Of a stretch of 10,490 nucleotides of DNA, positions 5,190-10,490 are shown piece by piece. Below the pieces are notes generated by a model. That model searched no databases. It was not told where the DNA came from and was given only the letters and a program-made list of their open reading frames with translations. The stretch is taken from positions 1 to 10,490 of the forward strand of contig CALVVV010000043.1 of assembly GCA_944363995.1 (NCBI GenBank), read 5' to 3'. The stretch comes from an uncultured Bacilli bacterium. Lineage in GTDB: Bacteria > Bacillota_I > Bacilli_A > RF39 > UBA660. The translations under genes were made by a program, and so were the position numbers. Every line of letters starts with the position of its first letter. The first letter of the stretch is position 1.

Positions 5190-5718
5190 TTAATTTAGCT
5201 AATAAATTATAATGATAATATAAATTTTCTTTTTGTTCATCAGTTAATTTTTCATTATTAAAATCATCAACGCTACCATAAAAATTGCCAACTAAATTAC
5301 CATTATCAACAAAATAAACATCTGGTGTTCGCAAAAGTTTTTCGCCATCTTGGTTAATTGGTAAATAATTACCGATAACCCCTATTATCTCAGCAAATTC
5401 TTCTTTATTATTTTCATACGTACTAGGATTATAATAAACTAAATCTAAGTCAGTATCTTGAGCAATTAATAGTAAAGTTTCTATTATTGAGCGAGTTTTA
5501 GCGTCTGTTTCATTTCCGAACAAAATAATTCCAGTATCGTTTTTTAAAAAATCTACCACTTCTTGGGAATTTAAATAAGTAATTTGATTATCTAAATCAA
5601 TATTAACTTCTATGTAATTATTATTTAATCGTTCATATTCTTCTTTAAATTGTTTAATATCATTGCTTTTACAGCCAAATAATACTAAGCACAATATAAT
5701 CAATAATATTTTTTTCAT
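5182..5718 (-). CDS. Thioredoxin-fold lipoprotein lacking the CxxC active site
   Basis: The protein has 178 residues from the ATG at 5718, which makes an ATGA overlap with the preceding gene. A TTG at 5724 is also open and better spaced from AAGGA, so the start is uncertain by two codons. It has a lipoprotein signal peptide with LFGC and Cys16 as the lipid anchor. The rest follows a Firmicute thioredoxin-like family whose active site reads FGxPTCPWCRN. Here the same place reads FGNETDAKTRS (67-77), so both cysteines are replaced (Asp72, Thr75). The cis-proline loop is kept (TPDVYFV, Pro132), as is the GNFYGSV...LTDEQ tail. It should therefore sit outside the membrane and cannot do disulfide chemistry in the usual way; a binding or scaffold role is inference. 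It is co-transcribed with the lipoprotein upstream and probably with tex. Confidence 0.75.
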   Translation of the reverse strand: MKKILLIILCLVLFGCKSNDIKQFKEEYERLNNNYIEVNIDLDNQITYLNSQEVVDFLKNDTGIILFGNETDAKTRSIIETLLLIAQDTDLDLVYYNPSTYENNKEEFAEIIGVIGNYLPINQDGEKLLRTPDVYFVDNGNLVGNFYGSVDDFNNEKLTDEQKENLYYHYNLLAKLIK

Positions 5719-6104
5719 TCGCAACTAAATCCTTTCTCTTCTAATTCTTTAACTAAATCTGTTCGGCTTGATTTTATCACAAATTTATCATTCAAATCAG
5801 AATCAAGAGGCAAAATATAAGTTATTTGGTATTGATTTTCTAAGTCAATCAAAACTTCACTGCTTAATTGTCGATAATTTGTTTCTAAAGATGTTTTTAA
5901 GGCTGTAATTAATTCTTTCGATCCCTGATAATCAAATGTTACCTCTAAATTTTCAATTAAATCATTTTTGAAACCGAAAGTATATGTTGTTATACTTTTA
6001 AAATCTCCAACTGTTTCAATCTTAGAACAACTTTTTATTAAATAACCACTATTTTCAAAGCATCCTGTTAAAAGAAAACAGCACAATATAATTAATTTTT
6101 TCAT
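5715..6104 (-). CDS. Small secreted lipoprotein of unknown function
   Basis: The 129-residue product starts MKKLIILCCFLLTGC: a lipoprotein signal peptide with lipobox LTGC and Cys15 as the lipid anchor. The mature part is a small, probably beta-rich domain (ITTYTFGFKNDLIENLEVTF) with only two cysteines after the anchor (Cys26 and Cys128, the penultimate residue), which could form a disulfide joining its two ends. It loosely resembles small DUF1307/YehR-like lipoproteins, which I cannot confirm. AGAAAGG lies six bases before the ATG and overlaps the end of tex; the gap to tex is 3 bp, and the stop overlaps the start of the thioredoxin-like lipoprotein. The two lipoproteins are thus translationally linked and may act together at the cell surface. 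Confidence 0.7.
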   Translation of the reverse strand: MKKLIILCCFLLTGCFENSGYLIKSCSKIETVGDFKSITTYTFGFKNDLIENLEVTFDYQGSKELITALKTSLETNYRQLSSEVLIDLENQYQITYILPLDSDLNDKFVIKSSRTDLVKELEEKGFSCE

Positions 6105-6107
6105 AAA

Positions 6108-8243
6108 TTACCTTTCTAATAATGATAATGATACTTTATTTTTTTCTAAATTAATATCATCAACATAGCAATCAACAATATCTCCTACATTAACTATTTC
6201 CATTGGATGTTTTATGTATTTGTTTGTTAGCTTAGAAATATGGGCTAAGCCATCATTTTTAAGGCCAACATCTATAAACACCCCAAAATCAACAACATTT
6301 CTAACTGTTCCTTGTAACTTCATTCCTACTTGTAAATCTTCAATATGTAATATATCACTTCTTAAAATTGGTTTAGGCATTTCATCACGTGGATCACGAT
6401 TAGGTTTTTTTAAACAATCTATTATATCTTGTAAAGTATAAATATCCGTGTTAAGTTTTTTACTGTATTCTAAAACATCTATATCTAAATTTGTCATCAT
6501 TTTGTCAGTTCCTATATCAGAAATATTTAGATCTAACATTTTAAGTAATTTTAAAGTAATATCATAACTTTCAGGATGAATACCAGTTACATCTAAAGGA
6601 TTAGTTCCATCAACAACTCTTAAAAAACCAATAGCCTGCTCATAGGTTTTATCAGATAATATTTTTTTTATTTCTTCTCTATTTTTAATTCTATTTTTAT
6701 TACGATATTCTAATATTTTATCAATATTCTTTTTGGTTATTCCAGAAACATATTTAAATAAAGATGGACTAGCTGTATTTACATTAACTCCTACTTTATT
6801 AACTGCAGTACTGACAACAAAATCTAAACTTTCTGTCAATTTTTTATTTGTAACATCATGTTGGTATAAACCAACACCAATACTTTCTGGATCAATTTTT
6901 ACTAATTCTGCTAGAGGATCTTGCAGTCTTCGTCCAATACTAATTGCACTCCTTTTTTCAACTGTTAATTCTGGAAATTCTTCAATTGCTAATTTACTTG
7001 CAGAATAAACACTAGCACCAGCTTCACTGACAATAACATATTCAACTTTTCTCTTACTTTCTTTAATAACATCAGCAATAAACGCTTCACTTTCTCTTGA
7101 TGCGGTACCATTACCAATAGCAATAATATCTATCTTATATTTATCAATCAAATCTAAAACTATTTTTTTAGCTTCTTCATATTTTTTTATAGGCTCATGC
7201 GGATAAATAACCGCAATTTCTAAGTTTTGTCCTACAGGTGACAATACAGCCAATTTACATCCTGTTCGGTAAGCCGGATCTAATCCTAATACCATTTTAT
7301 CTTTCATTGGTGGTTGTAATAATAATTTTTCTAAATTTTGACCAAAATTATTGATGGCTACTTCTTCGGCTTTATCAGTTAATTCACTTCTAATTTCTCT
7401 TTCTATTGCTGGAAAAATTAATCTTTTATAAGCATCATTTATTGCATCACTTACTATATCAACAACTAAAGATTTATCATTTTTAATTATTTTTGCTTTT
7501 AAATTATTGATTATATCATCTTTATTTATATCAATATTAACATTAATGACTTTTTCATTTTCAGCCCTATTAATAGCTAAAACACGATGTGGTTTAATTT
7601 CTTTTACTTTCTCTTGATAATTATAATACATTTCGTAAGTTTTATTTAAATCAACTGCATCTTTTTTTAATTTGGTAACAATTATACCATTTCTAAATAT
7701 ATAATTTCTTATCCACTTACGATAACTGGCATTATCACTAATCCACTCGGCAATAATATATTTAGCTCCTTCAATAGCTTTAGAAATCGAATCTACTTTA
7801 TCATTTAAAAATTTGTTAGCTATATCATCAATACTACCTTTAATAGGAAATGCCATAATTATTTTAGCTAAAGGTTCTAAGCCATTATTAATGGCATCTG
7901 TTGCTTTCGTTTTTTTCTTTTCTTTAAATGGGCGATATAAATCTTCTACTTCTACTAATTTATTAGCATTTAATATACTATTTTTTAACTCTTCCGTTAA
8001 TAAACCTTTTTCATCAATCAATCTAATTACATCGTCTTTTCTCTTTAATAAATTAACTTGATATTCATATATTTCATTAATTTTTCTTATTTGTTCTTCA
8101 TCTAAAGCTCCAGTTGCTTCTTTACGATAACGAGCAATAAACGGTATAGTATTACCTTCACTTAATAATTTTAAAACTGTTTCAACTTGTTTTGCTTTTA
8201 TATTTAGTTCTATACTTGTATTTTTTATAATATCTTGATTCAT
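6108..8243 (-). CDS. tex: Tex-family S1 RNA-binding protein (transcription accessory protein)
   Basis: This full-length 711-residue Tex/YdcI-type protein is a cytoplasmic nucleic-acid-binding protein linked to transcription elongation and RNA turnover. The helical N-terminal region contains PFIARYRKEATGALDEEQIR and EDLYRPFKEKKKTKA. The YqgF/RNase H-like domain starts near 317 with LGLDPAYRTGCKLAV and holds IGNGTASRE. The helix-hairpin-helix region begins at about 485 (VNTASPSLFKYVSGI) and continues through NPLDVTGIHPESY. The S1 domain is at about 639-708 (GTVRNVVDFGVFIDVGLKNDGLAHIS). The ATG at 8243 is chosen because GAGGAAAG lies eight bases upstream; a frame-open TTG at 8261 would put that ribosome binding site inside the gene. 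It heads an operon with the two lipoprotein genes and has its own extended -10 promoter directly behind the topA terminator. Confidence 0.95.
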   Translation of the reverse strand: MNQDIIKNTSIELNIKAKQVETVLKLLSEGNTIPFIARYRKEATGALDEEQIRKINEIYEYQVNLLKRKDDVIRLIDEKGLLTEELKNSILNANKLVEVEDLYRPFKEKKKTKATDAINNGLEPLAKIIMAFPIKGSIDDIANKFLNDKVDSISKAIEGAKYIIAEWISDNASYRKWIRNYIFRNGIIVTKLKKDAVDLNKTYEMYYNYQEKVKEIKPHRVLAINRAENEKVINVNIDINKDDIINNLKAKIIKNDKSLVVDIVSDAINDAYKRLIFPAIEREIRSELTDKAEEVAINNFGQNLEKLLLQPPMKDKMVLGLDPAYRTGCKLAVLSPVGQNLEIAVIYPHEPIKKYEEAKKIVLDLIDKYKIDIIAIGNGTASRESEAFIADVIKESKRKVEYVIVSEAGASVYSASKLAIEEFPELTVEKRSAISIGRRLQDPLAELVKIDPESIGVGLYQHDVTNKKLTESLDFVVSTAVNKVGVNVNTASPSLFKYVSGITKKNIDKILEYRNKNRIKNREEIKKILSDKTYEQAIGFLRVVDGTNPLDVTGIHPESYDITLKLLKMLDLNISDIGTDKMMTNLDIDVLEYSKKLNTDIYTLQDIIDCLKKPNRDPRDEMPKPILRSDILHIEDLQVGMKLQGTVRNVVDFGVFIDVGLKNDGLAHISKLTNKYIKHPMEIVNVGDIVDCYVDDINLEKNKVSLSLLER

Positions 8244-8266
8244 CTTACTCACTTTCCTCAAGCATA

Positions 8267-8275
8267 ATTATATCA
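8267..8275 (-). promoter_or_regulatory. Extended -10 promoter of tex
   Basis: On the minus strand TGATATAAT (8275-8267) is an exact extended -10 (TGN-TATAAT). No good -35 is present at 17 bp, since that place is occupied by the topA terminator's T-rich arm, which fits an extended -10 promoter that does not need one. Transcription should start near 8260, leaving a leader of about 17 nt that includes the ribosome binding site. Confidence 0.6.
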
Positions 8276-8287
8276 TATTTAAAATAA

Positions 8288-8316
8288 AAAGAAAACTCAT
8301 ATTAAGAGTCCTCTTT
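8288..8316 (-). terminator. Rho-independent terminator of topA, overlapping its stop codon
   Basis: On the minus strand AAAGAGGACTC (8316-8306) pairs with GAGTTTTCTTT (8298-8288), an 11 bp stem with two G-U pairs and a 7-base loop. A T-rich tract (TTATTTT) follows. The 5' arm is coding sequence of topA, and the TAA stop (8304-8302) lies in the loop. The tex promoter begins about 12 bp further on. Confidence 0.65.
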
Positions 8317-10332
8317 TTCATAATCACAATTACTACATTTAATTTTTTTACTTTTAACTGTTAACAAATTACCACAGTTAGGACACTTCTCGGCTATTGG
8401 CATATTCCAATAAGCTGTTTTACAATTAGGATAATTATTGCAACCATAAAATATTTTACCTTTTTTACTTCTTTTTTCAATTATTTTTCCATCACAATTG
8501 GGGCAATCAATTATTTCTTTAATCGCTTTTTCTTGTTGTTTAATATATTTACAAGTAGGAAAATTACTACAAGCGACAAACTCGCCATATTTGCCATTTC
8601 TAATTACTAAAGGATTACCACAATTTGGACAATCATCACCAGTTTTAACAGCTTCTTTTTTAGGCAATTTGTCGAAAGCATCTTTTAGTGCTGGTTCGAA
8701 ATCATTATAAAAATCTTGTAATATTTTAACCCAATTTTCTTTTCCTAAAGCAATTTTGTCTAAATCACTTTCCATATTTGCCGTATATTCGACATTAATT
8801 AAATGACTAAAACATTCTTGTAACTTATCAGTAATTTCTATTCCTATTTTAGTAGGTATGAATTTTTTATCAACTACATTTACATATTTACGTAATTTTA
8901 AAGTTTCCATCGTTGTTGCATAGGTACTAGGGCGACCAATACCTAATTTTTCCATTTCTTCAATTAATTTAGCTTCGGAATATCTAGCAGGAGGTTTAGT
9001 GAAGTGTTGTTCTTTTGTAATGTCATTAGCTACTATTATTTTAGATTTATATGTATCTAACGAAGGTAGAACAACCTCTTTAGTTTCCTCATAATCGTTG
9101 TATACTTTTAAATAACCATCAAAAGAAATTATCTGACCGGTTGCTTTAAATTGGTAATTATTATTATCTAAAATAACAGTTGTATTAATTGTTTGGGCAT
9201 CTTTCATTAAACTGGCTAAAGCTCTATAATAAATCATTTTATACAATTTATATTCATCATTAGTTAAATATAGCTTAATACTTTCAGGAGTTCGCATAAT
9301 ACTAGTTGGTCTAATAGCTTCATGAGCATCTTGAACATTATCTGTCTTTTTACTAACTTTAACATAACCTATATATTCTTCACCATATTTATTTTTTATA
9401 AATTCATAAGTTGATTTGATAAATTCATCAGATAATCTAACAGAATCAGTACGCATATAACTAATTAAACCGACAGTTTCATTTTTAAGTTCTATTCCTT
9501 CATATAATTTTTGGGCAATAGACATAGTTTTTTTAGCATTAAATCCTAATTTACTAGAAGCCAATCTTTGCAAGGTACTTGTTATAAATGGTGGATTTGA
9601 TTTTTTATTTTTATTTTTTTTATCAACATTAATTATTTTAAAAGATTTACTTAGCTTAGCTAATATTTCATTAGCTTCTCCTTCACTTTTTACTGTAATA
9701 TCTTTATTGTTATAATTAAATAATTCCGCACTAAATTCTTTAAAAACTCCAGTTATTGACCAATATTCTTCGGGAATAAATTTTTCAATTTCTCTTTCTT
9801 TATCAACAATTAATTTTAAAGCAACACTTTGAACTCTACCAGCTGAAGTACCATCGGTTTTAGCTTGCATTAATTTACTCAATCTAAAACCAATAATACG
9901 ATCTAATATTCTTCTTGTTTCTTGGCTATTAACTAAATTTTGATCAATTTTACGAGCTGAAGCAAACGAATTTAAAATTGCATTTTTTGTTATTTCATTG
10001 AAAACAATTCGGTCATAATTATCTTCCTTTAATCCTAAAGTATCATACAAATGCCATGAAATTGCTTCACCTTCTCTATCTGGATCAGTTGCTAGATAAA
10101 CAAAATCAGCTTTTTTAACTTCTTTTTTTAAGTCATTAATTATTTTTGATTTTCCTTTAATAGTCACATAATCTGGTTTAAAATTATGTTCTAAATCTAT
10201 CCCTAAACCATATTTACCCTTAGTGGATAAATCTCTAATATGGCCTTTACTAGATAAAACTTCATAGTCTTTTCCTAAATATTTTTCAATTGTTTTACTT
10301 TTACTTGGTGACTCAACTATAACTAGTTTCAA
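8302..10332 (-). CDS. topA: DNA topoisomerase I (type IA)
   Basis: This enzyme relaxes negatively supercoiled DNA by single-strand cleavage. The product has 676 residues from TTG at 10332, which gives the canonical start KLVIVESPSKSKTIEKYLG. GAGGAG lies eight bases upstream, whereas the earlier GTG at 10341 touches it. The Toprim domain holds Glu7 and DPDRE (83-87). DRIIGFRLSKLM and SAGRVQSVALKLI follow, then the catalytic Tyr292 in GLISYMRTDSVRLS. PPARYSEAKLIEEMEKLGIGRPSTYA is also present. The C-terminus carries three Cys4 zinc ribbons: C568-C594, C610-C637 and C650-C669, the last being compact. Size and finger number are normal for Firmicutes. The gene is monocistronic, bounded by a near-consensus promoter and a terminator. 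Confidence 0.97.
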   Translation of the reverse strand: MKLVIVESPSKSKTIEKYLGKDYEVLSSKGHIRDLSTKGKYGLGIDLEHNFKPDYVTIKGKSKIINDLKKEVKKADFVYLATDPDREGEAISWHLYDTLGLKEDNYDRIVFNEITKNAILNSFASARKIDQNLVNSQETRRILDRIIGFRLSKLMQAKTDGTSAGRVQSVALKLIVDKEREIEKFIPEEYWSITGVFKEFSAELFNYNNKDITVKSEGEANEILAKLSKSFKIINVDKKNKNKKSNPPFITSTLQRLASSKLGFNAKKTMSIAQKLYEGIELKNETVGLISYMRTDSVRLSDEFIKSTYEFIKNKYGEEYIGYVKVSKKTDNVQDAHEAIRPTSIMRTPESIKLYLTNDEYKLYKMIYYRALASLMKDAQTINTTVILDNNNYQFKATGQIISFDGYLKVYNDYEETKEVVLPSLDTYKSKIIVANDITKEQHFTKPPARYSEAKLIEEMEKLGIGRPSTYATTMETLKLRKYVNVVDKKFIPTKIGIEITDKLQECFSHLINVEYTANMESDLDKIALGKENWVKILQDFYNDFEPALKDAFDKLPKKEAVKTGDDCPNCGNPLVIRNGKYGEFVACSNFPTCKYIKQQEKAIKEIIDCPNCDGKIIEKRSKKGKIFYGCNNYPNCKTAYWNMPIAEKCPNCGNLLTVKSKKIKCSNCDYEKEDS

Positions 10333-10354
10333 AATAACCACTCCTCGTATATAC

Positions 10355-10383
10355 TTTATACACTATAATTTTTATATTGTCAA
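10355..10383 (-). promoter_or_regulatory. topA promoter
   Basis: On the minus strand TTGACA (10383-10378), a 17 bp spacer and TATAAA (10360-10355) form a near-consensus sigma-A promoter. The start would fall near 10348, giving a leader of about 15 nt before the TTG start codon, just long enough for GAGGAG. Confidence 0.75.
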
Positions 10384-10435
10384 TATCATATATTGACTAT
10401 TTGAACAAAAGTCGTAACTATTCAGACTATGGCAC

Positions 10436-10480
10436 GCAAAAGTAAAGAGTAATCAGTGATTGATTGCTCTTTTAATTTGC
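10436..10480. terminator. Long hairpin, probable terminator of a gene to the right (either strand)
   Basis: AAAGAGTAATCA (10444-10455) pairs with TGATTGCTCTTT (10461-10472) in a 12 bp stem with one T-G pair and a 5-base loop. Outside a 3x3 internal loop, GCAAA (10436-10440) pairs with TTTGC (10476-10480). The plus strand continues TTTTAATTT and the minus strand CTCTTTACTTTT, so it could work in either direction. Since topA starts its own transcript just downstream, the most likely use is ending a minus-strand gene that lies beyond the window. Confidence 0.5.
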
Positions 10481-10490
10481 AAATAACACT

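Noticed and set aside
2450..8710. Several plus-strand open frames of 60-90 codons inside kinase, regulator, pilin, tex and topA genes
   Set aside because: They lie antisense to clearly real genes with intact motifs, lack ribosome binding sites, and show repetitive Leu/Ser/Asn composition typical of the reverse complement of AT-rich coding DNA.
1..10490. Mycoplasma-type genetic code (TGA as Trp)
   Set aside because: TGA ends the kinase, ATPase, pilin-like and both lipoprotein genes at sensible places, and conserved tryptophans such as the WWLRS pair are TGG.
1..10490. tRNA, rRNA, CRISPR array, prophage or transposase genes
   Set aside because: No cloverleaf, regularly spaced repeats, or recognisable mobile-element proteins were seen on either strand.

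Overview
The window is strongly AT-rich and nearly all genes lie on the minus strand, packed with short gaps and overlaps. The genes read in the standard bacterial code: TGA is a stop (kinase, ABC ATPase, both lipoproteins, pilin-like gene) and Trp is TGG. The gene set (TopA with three C-terminal zinc fingers, Tex, a prepilin-like protein with a WWLRS/GVAPAF-type C-terminus, a CPWC-thioredoxin-family lipoprotein, a LolD/MacB-type ABC system with an OmpR-type two-component pair) fits a low-GC Firmicute, probably a small-genome gut Bacilli or Erysipelotrichia-like lineage. The lineage is inference.

Layout from right to left, in the direction of transcription. A hairpin at 10436-10480 and a near-consensus promoter precede topA (10332-8302), which ends in a Rho-independent terminator overlapping its stop codon. 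An extended -10 promoter then drives tex, followed by two tightly coupled small lipoprotein genes; the second is a thioredoxin-like protein that has lost its CxxC. A type IV prepilin-like gene with a DUF6273-like C-terminus follows. Next come a response regulator and a histidine kinase, overlapping by 8 bp, then an ABC ATPase, and finally, after a 442 bp gap, an FtsX-type permease that runs off the left edge.

The most interesting part is 990-1431, between the ATPase and its permease. It appears to hold a compact type I toxin-antitoxin locus with the Fst/par layout. A 22-codon hydrophobic peptide gene lies on the plus strand (1215-1283), alone against the surrounding genes. It has its own promoter and a 5' leader whose hairpins can sequester the ribosome binding site. 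A convergent antisense RNA starts from a near-perfect promoter at 1435-1407. The two share a bidirectional terminator (1289-1317), and an 11-base direct repeat lets the antisense RNA pair with the toxin leader beside its ribosome binding site.

Both ABC genes carry the same upstream arrangement: a BceR-like box (TGACA-N4-TGTMA), a second related site exactly 23 bp further downstream that overlaps a weak -35, and a -10. This supports a detoxification or envelope-stress module in which the RR/HK pair activates the ATPase and the permease from two separate promoters, with the toxin-antitoxin locus between them.
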